From contig CALUTI010000002.1 of NCBI GenBank assembly GCA_944323695.1, forward strand, positions 186,001 through 250,000: 64,000 bases of DNA, written 5' to 3'. How positions within the stretch are numbered: the stretch's first letter is position 1; each line of letters starts with the position of its first letter. The translations under genes were made by a program, and so were the position numbers. The notes under the pieces are model-generated. The model had not been told where the DNA came from. It saw nothing but the letters and a program-made list of their open reading frames with translations, and did not search any database. This DNA comes from Candidatus Gastranaerophilales bacterium. Lineage in GTDB: Bacteria > Cyanobacteriota > Vampirovibrionia > Gastranaerophilales > Gastranaerophilaceae. Of the stretch, positions 1 to 8,090 are shown piece by piece.

Positions 1-102
1 CTCAATCAAATGTGAGGTCGAAAATTTCTGATATTCCACCTTTGCAATCATTTCTATCAAATCTTTGTAATCTCTGAGATTAACTTTTGGCGTTGCCGGC
101 AT
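1..102 (-). CDS. Partial unknown protein, N-terminal end only
   Basis: The first 34 codons of a minus-strand gene are present and the rest lies beyond the window edge. The peptide starts MPATPKVNLRDYKDLIEM and continues without a stop to base 1. I chose the ATG at 102 because AGGGA lies 7 nt upstream of it. An in-frame ATG at 120 has no ribosome site. No family can be assigned from so short a piece. Confidence 0.5.
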   Translation of the reverse strand, partial: MPATPKVNLRDYKDLIEMIAKVEYQKFSTSHLIE

Positions 103-220
103 GACACAGTCCCTAACCATAAAAATTTACAATTACATAATATCAGAAAAAATTATAGCAGACAAGAGGATGTAATTTTCCTTAACATAACTTATTTTAA
201 GCTTAAAAAAGGAGAACAAA

Positions 221-1087
221 ATGAAAGTATTATTCTGCACAGACGGATCAAAAATAAGCTATGACGCGATAAAAAATTTTGCCAACTGGGTAAAAAAAGA
301 CGAGACAACGGTTGATATAATATGCGTAATCGACTGGAGCTTTTTGCCTGACAATACAATTATAGAAGAAAGCGGTTTTGTCACAAGCTGCAAAAACAAC
401 GCAGACTGCATACTTGAAAATGCGGAAAAAGAAATCAGCGCACTCGGGTTTAATACAGGCGAAAAAATCAAACATTGCGGCGCGGTTGTAGAAAGCATAC
501 TTGAACAGCTTGACGAGAATGATTACGATATGGTAGTTTTAGGCTCGCACGGCAAAAAGGGGATTCAAATCTGGCTGGGTTCCGTTTCAAGAGAAATACT
601 TGAAGCGGCTAAAATTCCGGCATATATTTCAAAACAGGGAAACAGCGGCAAAAATATTCTGTTTACCACAGACGGCACGGACGTGTCTTTTGAGACTACA
701 AAAAAAGCAATAGAAATGCTAAATCTTACGGACAAAAACGTTTATATCTGCACGGTGACGGAAAATCCGGATTTATTGTTTTTGGAAGGCACCCTTGACG
801 CCAACTGGATGATGGCAATAAGAACACAGCAGCAAATGTATTCGGATAGCGCCGTAGAAACCCTTCTGGCACTATTTGAAAAGTATAATATAACAGTCAA
901 AGACAGTAAGGTTTTGGAAGGTGTTCCCGCGCAAAGCATACTGAATTATGCAAAAGAACAAAATATCGACCTTGTGGTAATGGGCTCAAAAGTAAAGACC
1001 AAAATGCAAAGCTTTTTACTGGATTCCGTAAGCAAACGCGTTGTCGAAAACGTAAAAAGCGATGCTTTTGTGATAAAACAAATTTAA
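221..1087 (+). CDS. Tandem UspA-domain universal stress protein
   Basis: The 288-residue protein holds two UspA domains (about 1-140 and 144-288). UspA proteins are cytosolic and often ATP-binding, and they respond to stress or starvation. Domain 1 starts MKVLFCTDGS and has the nucleotide-loop pattern GSHG (108-111) followed by GS (120-121). The spacing between the glycines is 8 residues instead of the usual 9. Domain 2 restarts with NILFTTDGTD, but its loop (GSKVKTKMQSF then DSVS) has lost the glycines, so it probably does not bind ATP. The start has a strong AAGGAG site. The gene stands alone and converges on aroH with a 3-bp gap. Substrate and trigger cannot be read from the sequence. Confidence 0.9.
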   Translation: MKVLFCTDGSKISYDAIKNFANWVKKDETTVDIICVIDWSFLPDNTIIEESGFVTSCKNNADCILENAEKEISALGFNTGEKIKHCGAVVESILEQLDENDYDMVVLGSHGKKGIQIWLGSVSREILEAAKIPAYISKQGNSGKNILFTTDGTDVSFETTKKAIEMLNLTDKNVYICTVTENPDLLFLEGTLDANWMMAIRTQQQMYSDSAVETLLALFEKYNITVKDSKVLEGVPAQSILNYAKEQNIDLVVMGSKVKTKMQSFLLDSVSKRVVENVKSDAFVIKQI

Positions 1088-1090
1088 AGC

Positions 1091-1441
1091 TTAACGGCGC
1101 AGGCTTTTTGTACCTTTTAAATAAACAAACTCGGGCTCAAAATTTTCTTCTGCATTTACGACAACAAGAATTCGCAAACACATAGCAAGCGCATCCGGCA
1201 CTGCAAGCTCATTGTAGCACATCATTGCGGTTTTGGTCAACCCCATATCAAGCCGCGCAAACTTTGCCGGAAATGCCGCGTTCAAATCGTCCGTGAGCGT
1301 AAAAATTATGTGTGAAATATTTTCTTCCTTCAAGTCGTTTTTGCGGAACATTTCGCCTAAAAGCTCTAAAACCGCATTTTTTATGGCGGTTTCGGAATTT
1401 TCATCAACAGTAATTGCGCCTCTTATGCCTTTTGTAATCAT
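1091..1441 (-). CDS. aroH: Chorismate mutase, AroH type
   Basis: The 116-residue protein matches the monofunctional AroH-type chorismate mutase, which turns chorismate into prephenate for phenylalanine and tyrosine. Visible family marks are RGAITVDENS near the N-terminus, FTLTDDLNAAFPA in the middle, a CLRILV segment carrying the expected active-site arginine, and VYLKGTKSLR at the C-terminus. The length is normal for the family. The start overlaps the fmt stop as ATGA, so it is translationally coupled as the last gene of def-fmt-aroH. Pairing with def/fmt is not a functional link I can explain. Confidence 0.93.
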   Translation of the reverse strand: MITKGIRGAITVDENSETAIKNAVLELLGEMFRKNDLKEENISHIIFTLTDDLNAAFPAKFARLDMGLTKTAMMCYNELAVPDALAMCLRILVVVNAEENFEPEFVYLKGTKSLRR

Positions 1442-2349
1442 TTTCTTAACCCGTTATACCAGTCGCGTGCTGACATTTCGCCTTTACCTTCGGGCTTAAC
1501 CCGCAGCAATAAAAGGCAATCTTTGCCGCATCCCATCTGGACTCCTTCTTTCGTAACCTTTATAAATTCACCGCAAGCCCCGCAATCTTCTATTACGCGC
1601 GCCTCCAGAACCTTTATAATTTTACCGTCATAAACAAAATACGCCGACGGACTTTTGTAAATCCCGCGGACAAGGTTATTAATCTCGCATGCGGATTTTG
1701 ACCAGTCAATCTGCGCTTCTTCTTTTGTAAGCTTATTTGCCATACAAACCCCGTCCTCGCATTGCGGAACAGGCTTTAAGGTGCCGTTATAAAGCTCTAC
1801 AAGGGTTTTTTCAAGCAGAACAGGCGACATGTCGCTTATTTTTTCAAACAAATCCATACAATTCATGTTTTCAGGAATTTTAATTGTTTCCCTAAGGCAC
1901 ACGTCCCCGCAATCAAGCCCTAATTCAGTAATCATAGTGCATATTCCGGTTTCTTTATCGCCGTTAATTATGGCACGCTGAATGGGATTTGCGCCCCTAT
2001 ACTTTGGCAAAAGAGATGCGTGAAGATTAATTGTCTCAAATTTCGGAATATCAAGGACTTCCTGCGACAAAATCTGTCCGAATGCAAAGGTTACAAAAAA
2101 GTCCGGCTCAAGCTTTTTCAATTTTTCCTGAATTTCAGACTCTTTTCTTATGGATTTCGGCTGAAATACGGGCAAATTATGCGCGACAGCAAATTCCTTA
2201 ACCGGCGACATGGTTAATTTATGACCGCGTCCTGCGGGTTTATCAGGCTGGGTTACGACAGCCAAAACCTCGATTTTATCGGAGTTATATAAGTATTCCA
2301 ACGATTTAACCGCAATTTTCGGGGTTCCGAAAAAAATAATTTTAATCAT
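1438..2349 (-). CDS. fmt: Methionyl-tRNA formyltransferase
   Basis: The enzyme transfers a formyl group from 10-formyl-tetrahydrofolate to initiator Met-tRNA. The N-terminus MIKIIFFGTP, the catalytic stretch NLHASLLPKYRGANP and the later ELGLDCGDV aspartate region are typical. A C-terminal OB-like domain follows. I place the start at 2349 (303 residues) because AGGAG sits 4 nt before that ATG. A longer reading to 2379 would add ten residues overlapping def and lacks a site. The gene overlaps the end of def by 8 bp and is coupled to aroH downstream. def plus fmt is a classic pair for formylation and deformylation of new proteins. Confidence 0.95.
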   Translation of the reverse strand: MIKIIFFGTPKIAVKSLEYLYNSDKIEVLAVVTQPDKPAGRGHKLTMSPVKEFAVAHNLPVFQPKSIRKESEIQEKLKKLEPDFFVTFAFGQILSQEVLDIPKFETINLHASLLPKYRGANPIQRAIINGDKETGICTMITELGLDCGDVCLRETIKIPENMNCMDLFEKISDMSPVLLEKTLVELYNGTLKPVPQCEDGVCMANKLTKEEAQIDWSKSACEINNLVRGIYKSPSAYFVYDGKIIKVLEARVIEDCGACGEFIKVTKEGVQMGCGKDCLLLLRVKPEGKGEMSARDWYNGLRK

Positions 2350-2902
2350 TAAGCTCCTTTTCCAATTCGGGTTCTTCAAGCAGTTTTTCAGGTTCTATCG
2401 GCGGAAGATTGAACTTTTGCAAAACATTTTCCGTCTCAAAGCGGTTTATACAATGGTCAATAAAAAGAACCCCGTCCAGATGATCAAATTCATGCTGGAT
2501 AGCGCGTGCAAGAAGGCATCCGTCTTTTGCTTCCAGTGTAAACGAACGACCGTGTGTATCCATTGCTTTTACCATAACATTTTTGTAGCGTCTGACATCG
2601 GTGTAAGCTTCAGGGAAGCTCAGGCAGCCTTCGTTACTGATTACGGCACCTGATTTTTTAATAATTTTCGGGTTGATAAAAACCATAGGATTCAAAGGCT
2701 CATTGCCTGTAGAAACATCTATGACAAAAACTCTGTAGTTTACCCCGATTTGCGGTGCGGCAAGACCAACACCGTTTTGGGCATACATTGTATCCAACAG
2801 GTCATTTACCAAATCAGTTATTTTTCTTGAAACCTTATGAACTTCCTTTGACGGCTCTCTTAAAGACTTTTCGCCGTATTTTAAAACTTTCTTAATCGCC
2901 AT
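2342..2902 (-). CDS. def: Peptide deformylase
   Basis: This iron/zinc hydrolase removes the formyl group from the N-terminal methionine of nascent proteins. All three family motifs are intact in the 186 residues: GVGLAAPQ (44-51), EGCLS (91-95, metal-ligand Cys93) and HEFDH (137-141, two metal-ligand histidines plus catalytic Glu). It is the first gene of a tightly overlapped def-fmt-aroH operon, with GAGG before the start and a good promoter just upstream (2922-2950). The C-terminal tail is rich in Glu and Leu, which is unremarkable. Confidence 0.97.
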   Translation of the reverse strand: MAIKKVLKYGEKSLREPSKEVHKVSRKITDLVNDLLDTMYAQNGVGLAAPQIGVNYRVFVIDVSTGNEPLNPMVFINPKIIKKSGAVISNEGCLSFPEAYTDVRRYKNVMVKAMDTHGRSFTLEAKDGCLLARAIQHEFDHLDGVLFIDHCINRFETENVLQKFNLPPIEPEKLLEEPELEKELND

Positions 2903-2921
2903 AACTACCTCGCTGAATAAA

Positions 2922-2950
2922 ATTATATACTAAATAACGGGCTTTTGCAA
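2922..2950 (-). promoter_or_regulatory. Promoter of def-fmt-aroH
   Basis: On the minus strand TTGCAA (2950-2945) and TATAAT (2927-2922) are separated by exactly 17 bp. The -10 lies 19 bp before the def start. This implies def-fmt-aroH is transcribed separately from the queE gene ending at 2952. Confidence 0.6.
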
Positions 2951-2951
2951 A

Positions 2952-3635
2952 TCAGCGCACATTCAGAAATTTGTGCATCTGCGGGATTAAGCGTGTGACA
3001 GGGTATTGTGCCAGAAATCTGTTCAAAATATTTTCCGCAAATTCAGAGGTGACAGAAAGTCTGGTTCCTGTCATCACCGGCTGCAAAACAAGTGCTATAT
3101 GGTGTTTTTGAGCCAATTCACAGCATTTTTTAATTTCATCATCCGTAATTTTTGAATTAAACACGATTTTTGCAAAACATTCTTTTTGCTTTGCAATTTC
3201 AAAAAATTTGTCATGGAATTTGTAGGAATCTTTAATTCCTGACGCGCTTTCCAGCTTGATATCAGCGGCAATTATATCAACAAAATCAATAATTTCGGCA
3301 AGCTTGTCCGCAAGGGTTGCGTTTGTTTCAAGATAAATCTTAACTCCGCCGGTCAAAGGCAAAAATTCTTTTAAAAAGTCAACAGCCAAAAGCGGTTCCC
3401 CGCCTGTCAAAGAAATTGAATGAACAGTTTTTAAATCGAATTTTTTCAAATAAACAGCGAGTTCTTCGGGTGAAAATTCCTCAAAATATTCATTCGGCGA
3501 GAATTCCGTATCGCAATAGTTACATTTAAGATTACAGTTGCAAAAACGCACAAAAATCTGTTTATAGCCTATATAAGGACCTTCGCCTTGAATTGAGTCA
3601 AAAATTTCTTTTATTCTGACGGATTTGGTGTTCAT
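2952..3635 (-). CDS. queE: 7-carboxy-7-deazaguanine synthase (radical SAM)
   Basis: QueE converts 6-carboxytetrahydropterin to 7-carboxy-7-deazaguanine on the queuosine/preQ0 pathway. The radical-SAM cluster motif is CNLKCNYC (Cys34, Cys38, Cys41, the standard CX3CX2C), followed by the SAM-binding LTGGEPLL. The N-terminal IFDSIQGEGPYIG is characteristic of QueE. The length (227) is typical. Its start overlaps the stop of the upstream dnaJ-like gene as ATGA, so the two are coupled. No other queuosine genes are in the window. Confidence 0.93.
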   Translation of the reverse strand: MNTKSVRIKEIFDSIQGEGPYIGYKQIFVRFCNCNLKCNYCDTEFSPNEYFEEFSPEELAVYLKKFDLKTVHSISLTGGEPLLAVDFLKEFLPLTGGVKIYLETNATLADKLAEIIDFVDIIAADIKLESASGIKDSYKFHDKFFEIAKQKECFAKIVFNSKITDDEIKKCCELAQKHHIALVLQPVMTGTRLSVTSEFAENILNRFLAQYPVTRLIPQMHKFLNVR

Positions 3636-4645
3636 AAAATATTCTCTCTGATGTTGTCCGCTGAAAGTTTTTTCAATTTTTCGTACAGCTTAACCTCATC
3701 ATCCGACAAACGTTTCGGAATTTCAATAGACACGGTGATAATCATATCGCCAGTCTTACCGTTCCTTTTCAAGCCCTGACCTGCAAGACGGAACTTTTGC
3801 CCGGAAGGAGTTCTTTCAGGCAGTTTAAGCTTAACCGAGCCGTCAAGTGTCGGGATTATAATTTCACCGCCCAAAACCGCCTCGTAAGGGGTTATCGGGA
3901 CGTTATACAAAATATCCGCGCCGTCATAGCTCATATTTGAATTGCCTTTTATTTGTATATAAAGGTATAAATCACCGTTTTTCCCGCCGAATTGACCTTC
4001 CGCACCCTCGCCTTTCAAGCGGAGTTTAGCGCCGTTTTTAATATTTGCGGGAATTTTTACGCTGATTCTTTTGTGGATTGAATATTCACCTGAGCCGCTG
4101 CAAACCGGACATTTTGAGCCGTTAATAAATTTTCTGCCGTGGCATCTGGGGCAAAGCTCAGTATGGACAACATTAACCGTCCGCGTTGTGCCTTTTAGGG
4201 CTTCAGACAGGGTTATTGTAACATCAGTATTTATGTCTTTGCCGTTGACAGGCTCGGGAGTTTTTGTTTTTTTGCTCTTTTGAGAAGCTTCAAATATAGT
4301 GCCGAAAATATCCCCAAACTTGTTATCCGCGTGTTTTGCATCAGTTTTTTTGCGGGTTTCCTGAGCTTTTTCAGACTTTTGTTGTGTTTTTTGTTTATAT
4401 TCGCTTTCTGCCTGACGGGAGGATGTTTTTGTCTTTTCGGTTTTAAAAAATCCGTTCAGGGTATCGTATTGCTTTCTTTTTTTCTCGTCGGAAAGTGTGT
4501 CGTAAGCTTTTGAAATTTCTTTAAAACGCTTTGCACCGTCAGGATTCACATCAGGGTGAAACTTGCGTGCAAGCCTTCTGTATGCTGATTTAATCTCTGC
4601 CGGCTCACTGTCCGGCGTAACTCCTAAAATTTCATAGTAATTCAT
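3632..4645 (-). CDS. DnaJ/Hsp40 co-chaperone with one zinc site
   Basis: The 337-residue protein has a J-domain (1-65, HPD at 30-32 for DnaK ATPase stimulation), a charged Lys/Gln/Glu linker (66-130), then a DnaJ-type substrate-binding region ending in the usual beta domains. The cysteine-rich domain has only two CxxCxG modules (Cys165/168 and Cys179/182), enough for one zinc ion. Canonical DnaJ has four modules and two zincs. It is therefore intermediate between DnaJ and CbpA and may be a specialised paralogue. No dnaK or grpE is adjacent. It is coupled to queE downstream. The start has no Shine-Dalgarno and lies 6 nt after a -10 box. Confidence 0.88.
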   Translation of the reverse strand: MNYYEILGVTPDSEPAEIKSAYRRLARKFHPDVNPDGAKRFKEISKAYDTLSDEKKRKQYDTLNGFFKTEKTKTSSRQAESEYKQKTQQKSEKAQETRKKTDAKHADNKFGDIFGTIFEASQKSKKTKTPEPVNGKDINTDVTITLSEALKGTTRTVNVVHTELCPRCHGRKFINGSKCPVCSGSGEYSIHKRISVKIPANIKNGAKLRLKGEGAEGQFGGKNGDLYLYIQIKGNSNMSYDGADILYNVPITPYEAVLGGEIIIPTLDGSVKLKLPERTPSGQKFRLAGQGLKRNGKTGDMIITVSIEIPKRLSDDEVKLYEKLKKLSADNIRENIL

Positions 4646-4651
4646 ACCATT

Positions 4652-4679
4652 ATATTAACGATAAATGAAAATTTTTCAA
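4652..4679 (-). promoter_or_regulatory. Promoter of dnaJ-like gene, likely leaderless
   Basis: TTGAAA (4679-4674) and TAATAT (4657-4652) are 16 bp apart, and only 6 nt separate the -10 from the ATG at 4645. Transcription should therefore begin at or next to the start codon. A shifted TATAAT (4654-4649) with a 19-bp spacer is the alternative and gives an even shorter leader. Confidence 0.5.
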
Positions 4680-4727
4680 GGGGAGAGGAAAAAATATCTT
4701 TATTAAAGAACTTAACGTCTTATCGTC

Positions 4728-5939
4728 TTAAAGACTTATGTCTTTTCTATATTTCATCCCGTCAAATTTGATTAATTCCAAATCTTCCGCAAGTATTTTT
4801 TTAGCTCTGGAAAAAGTTTTTGCACAAGAGGTTAAGACAAAGTTATTTCCTTTTGCGGAAACATATTCAAAGTAGTTATTTTTGGATGCAGCCAAAAAGC
4901 TTACATTTGAATCAACCGCATCAAGGTTCGGGATAACCTTGCCCTCTGTGCGGGATTTTACAAGACAAGAAACGGAACAATTATCATTTGTCAAAATATC
5001 TTCGTATTCATCAGCGAAAAACCCGTTTGCGCATGCTTCAAAAAGTTCTATTGAATTTTCATCAATCATGTTCAAAACAGCCTGCGCATCAAAATCCTGC
5101 AAAAACGGCTTAAATTCAAGGCATGTATAAGAATCACTATCCGTCATAACAGCATCAATTCCGAGAATTCCTAAATACGGCATACCGCGTTTTTCAAGAG
5201 AATTTATCGCATTTAAAACAACATTTTTAAACAATTTTTGAATAATTTCTTCCGGCACCTTGTAATCAGGAACATAAGCGCCGACGCCGGATGTTAAAAG
5301 TCCTCCGTCGCCGTCTTCCGTAAACTTGAAATTATGCACAACTGACAATGGAATTGCATGATAGCCGTCTGTTACTACATAAAGCGTAAACTCATGCCCC
5401 GGAGCGTATTCCTCTATAACAACTTTTTCTTCACCGCGCAAAAACAATTCTTCCGTAAAGTTTTTTGCATTTTCAAAATTTGTACAACATAATCTGTCCA
5501 GTGAAGCATTATTATTGTCGCAGCGCACAACAAGCGGATAATTTGCATCTTTTAAATAATCCAGCGCCAGCGGAAGCTTTTCAAATATCCCGAATTTCGG
5601 CGTCGGAGCATGCAATTTGTACAAAAACCTTTTGCCCTGAGATTTGTTTATCGCAAAGTTAGCACTTTTTGCAGTCGGGGCGAATATAAGCTTTTCATTT
5701 GCCTGAAATACAGATGCAATATCGCTTTTTATTGCCGAATCCGAAACCGCAATTGTCAAATCAATTTCGTTTTCAACAGCGAATTTTAAAAGCTCTTCCG
5801 CACTATCTTCCCTAATATCAACACATTGTGCGAATTCCTGCATCATAGGATTTCCCGGTGCCACAAAAACCTTTGCGCCGTACGATGCAAGCTTTTCCGC
5901 CAATGCATATAAATTTCCGACTAATAATATTTTTTTCAT
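4728..5939 (-). CDS. PurD-like ATP-grasp protein with altered active-site loops
   Basis: The 403 residues follow phosphoribosylamine-glycine ligase (PurD) from end to end: an N-terminal Rossmann-like part (KKILLVGN), the ATP-grasp core (VVIEEYAPGHEFTLYVVTDG, GVGAYVPDY, then LEFKPF), and a C-terminal domain. The key loops are not canonical. PurD's glycine-rich AAGKGV loop is replaced by VRCDNNNASLDR, the NTGGMGAYSP stretch reads LLTSGVGAYVP, and the NARFGDPE ligand loop reads KPFLQDFD. This suggests a degenerate paralogue or a ligase with a changed substrate. It stands alone, with a -10 only 7 nt before the ATG. True purD should exist elsewhere if this is a paralogue. Confidence 0.75.
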   Translation of the reverse strand: MKKILLVGNLYALAEKLASYGAKVFVAPGNPMMQEFAQCVDIREDSAEELLKFAVENEIDLTIAVSDSAIKSDIASVFQANEKLIFAPTAKSANFAINKSQGKRFLYKLHAPTPKFGIFEKLPLALDYLKDANYPLVVRCDNNNASLDRLCCTNFENAKNFTEELFLRGEEKVVIEEYAPGHEFTLYVVTDGYHAIPLSVVHNFKFTEDGDGGLLTSGVGAYVPDYKVPEEIIQKLFKNVVLNAINSLEKRGMPYLGILGIDAVMTDSDSYTCLEFKPFLQDFDAQAVLNMIDENSIELFEACANGFFADEYEDILTNDNCSVSCLVKSRTEGKVIPNLDAVDSNVSFLAASKNNYFEYVSAKGNNFVLTSCAKTFSRAKKILAEDLELIKFDGMKYRKDISL

Positions 5940-5946
5940 ATTCCAA

Positions 5947-5952
5947 ATTATA
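5947..5952 (-). promoter_or_regulatory. -10 element of PurD-like gene, leaderless type
   Basis: TATAAT lies on the minus strand at 5952-5947, with 7 nt between it and the ATG at 5939. No clear -35 at 16-18 bp and no clear Shine-Dalgarno are visible. Confidence 0.4.
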
Positions 5953-6005
5953 CTACATAAAAAAGAGGATTTTGTTAAGAAATTTTAACTTTTTCTGTCT
6001 AATTA

Positions 6006-6014
6006 TGATATAAT
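6006..6014 (+). promoter_or_regulatory. Extended -10 promoter (TGATATAAT)
   Basis: TGATATAAT is a perfect extended -10 (TGn-TATAAT), 47 bp before the small gene at 6062. The same 12 bases TTATGATATAAT recur at 6303-6314 before the next gene. No convincing -35 is seen, as expected for the extended -10 class. Confidence 0.5.
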
Positions 6015-6061
6015 AATGACAAAGAATTAAACTTCATTAAATAACCTACAGAGAGGGTTTT

Positions 6062-6289
6062 ATGGCTAGTATTGTAAATTTATTAACTCAAGTGTTATCA
6101 GGTCAAAATGTATCTTCCGCAACTGCTGTCAGAAGTACTTCAGCATCCTTGCAAGGCAGAAATCCGTTTGTAAATTACAACAGCGCAAATTCTTATGCTA
6201 AAAATAACCCCGTAAGAGGCGGATATTTTGCAGGTTACTACAACGGTAAACAAAATATCGTCGGCCAAAGGCTTTTTATAGAAGTTTAA
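6062..6289 (+). CDS. Small Asn/Ser/Tyr-rich protein of unknown function
   Basis: This 75-residue protein is not recognised. It begins MASIVNLLTQVLSGQN, continues with a Ser/Ala/Thr stretch, an NPFVNYNSANSYAKN segment and a Tyr/Gly-rich GGYFAGYYNGKQN, and ends RLFIEV. There is no signal peptide, membrane segment or cysteine. The start has a strong GAGAGGG site and an extended -10 promoter, so high expression is plausible. It is followed by its own promoter-bearing neighbour, so the two need not be co-transcribed. Low complexity with aromatic/Gly repeats could suit a structural or surface role, but that is a guess. Confidence 0.7.
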   Translation: MASIVNLLTQVLSGQNVSSATAVRSTSASLQGRNPFVNYNSANSYAKNNPVRGGYFAGYYNGKQNIVGQRLFIEV

Positions 6290-6305
6290 TGTTTTTTGCC
6301 TCTTA

Positions 6306-6314
6306 TGATATAAT
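6306..6314 (+). promoter_or_regulatory. Extended -10 promoter (TGATATAAT)
   Basis: A second TGATATAAT, identical to that at 6006, lies 18 bp before the ATG at 6333. An AAGAGGG Shine-Dalgarno fits between the predicted start of transcription and the ATG. Confidence 0.45.
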
Positions 6315-6332
6315 TTTTTGTAAGAGGGCTGT

Positions 6333-8090
6333 ATGAAAAAAAATTTATTGTTATGTGTATTAATTGTTTTATTGCTATATTTGGTTTTTGACAGGTTTGC
6401 GCTTCAAATAGTATGGGTAAATCCTAATGTAAATACAAAGGTTTTTCCTTATATTTCAAAATCCCTCAAAGAAGTTGACAAAGCTTTGAACAACACTGTA
6501 CTTACAATGAAATCAAATCAGCTGGATGTAAAAATTTTGTACAAAAATGCCTATGGCTCGGGTTTTCTAAAGCATAATCCCATTCCGAATGATCTTGATT
6601 ATTCAATCGGAGTATATCTCGGCGAATATGAATTTGACGGCAAAAACAGCCGGGAAATTGCTAAAAATATTGATGAAAAAATGACTATTTTTCAAACGGA
6701 ATTTTATAACTATATTAATATCATTAATCCTAATAAGTTTTATACTGATTATGATGTTTTAACCTCTCTCACAAAGCTTTTCAACAAACGCGACGCGAAT
6801 ATTGAATCCATCAGTATGTCTATCCCGAAACTTTTTGAACACAAAAATTATATTGCATATACTGAAAAACTCCTTGTGGATGAAAATGACAGACAAATTC
6901 GCATGACGTTTCCGTTTATATTAAAACAAAATGAAATATTAATTGAAGACTACAGCCCCATAACCTTATATACACAGTTGATAAAATACAGCAAAAACAC
7001 AGTCAATATGATGCGTGAGCTTACAATAGTTACGGACTTTTATGTAGATATAAAAAAAGGCGATGACATAGTCAATGCCGAAATTGTTGCTGAATCTTTT
7101 ACCGGACAGAGACTCCAATTAACCAGAAGATTTTTTGTGCCGCTCATATTTACGGGCAATTGTTCGGCTAAATATCTGAAAAATTTGAAACTTCTGACAA
7201 ATGATGACGATTATATTGAATACAGATTGTTTAATTTTAAAAGACATTTGCAGGAATTCTCAAACCTGAAGGAACTCCGGGACCGTCCGGTCAAACTCTT
7301 TAAGCGGGTTTTGCAATGTGAAGACCTCATATTGCCGCTTCTTGATCCCAAAACAGTAACCGATATTAATCAAACTATTGAGGCAACCCTGAATAATCCG
7401 CAAATTCAACTTTTAAATGACTGGCAGACAGCTTTTGTAAATCTTTTGCAAATATCTTCCATGCCGAACTTATACCTCAAAGCACAGTACCATAATAAAA
7501 TTACCGAACATGTTAACCGGATGCAACAAATCGTTCAGGAAATGAAAGATTCAAATTTATACAACCAACAAGACTTAACACAAATTGATAACTACACAAA
7601 TGAGCTTGCGGAACAGCTTAAATTGATTAATTCCGAGTTCAAACTCAAAGATTATCATAAATTCATAATGAAAACATCAAACTCCGTTATAGACACTATT
7701 AACGGAATTATTTGCGAATCAACCGCAGATAAGGAAAAAATAATCGGTTATATAGATACCTTTAATAAAATTATGGAAATGGCCGGATTTCATAAAATAG
7801 ACATGTGCTGGATTAATAAAAACCTTATGGGCATTGCAAAAGACGAATTCACTTCAAAAATTCCGGAAAAAGAATTAAAGCTTATGGCTAAAGAAAATAA
7901 CCTTGCAGATGTAGATTACAAATTTATTAACAAATCTGAGCTTGCAGGTCCAAAAGTCAGATACGCAGTCTGGGTTCGCTATAACCCTACAGACAAAGAA
8001 AACGCCGTATGGCAAAGTATGAGAGCAAAACTTTTAGAAGATAAACAAAATTTCAACCTAAAACGGCAGTTTGTCTTTTCATTCAAATAA
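6333..8090 (+). CDS. Unknown protein with N-terminal membrane anchor
   Basis: This 585-residue protein is not recognised. It starts MKKN followed by a hydrophobic segment (about 4-20, LLLCVLIVLLLYLVF), so it is probably anchored with a large outer domain. The rest is rich in Lys, Asn, Asp and Ile, with few cysteines and no catalytic motif I can see. Residues about 385-450 are helical and charged and could form a coiled coil. AAGAGGG precedes the start. Its 3' end overlaps the convergent flippase gene by 12 bp. Base composition is like its neighbours. Confidence 0.75.
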   Translation: MKKNLLLCVLIVLLLYLVFDRFALQIVWVNPNVNTKVFPYISKSLKEVDKALNNTVLTMKSNQLDVKILYKNAYGSGFLKHNPIPNDLDYSIGVYLGEYEFDGKNSREIAKNIDEKMTIFQTEFYNYINIINPNKFYTDYDVLTSLTKLFNKRDANIESISMSIPKLFEHKNYIAYTEKLLVDENDRQIRMTFPFILKQNEILIEDYSPITLYTQLIKYSKNTVNMMRELTIVTDFYVDIKKGDDIVNAEIVAESFTGQRLQLTRRFFVPLIFTGNCSAKYLKNLKLLTNDDDYIEYRLFNFKRHLQEFSNLKELRDRPVKLFKRVLQCEDLILPLLDPKTVTDINQTIEATLNNPQIQLLNDWQTAFVNLLQISSMPNLYLKAQYHNKITEHVNRMQQIVQEMKDSNLYNQQDLTQIDNYTNELAEQLKLINSEFKLKDYHKFIMKTSNSVIDTINGIICESTADKEKIIGYIDTFNKIMEMAGFHKIDMCWINKNLMGIAKDEFTSKIPEKELKLMAKENNLADVDYKFINKSELAGPKVRYAVWVRYNPTDKENAVWQSMRAKLLEDKQNFNLKRQFVFSFK

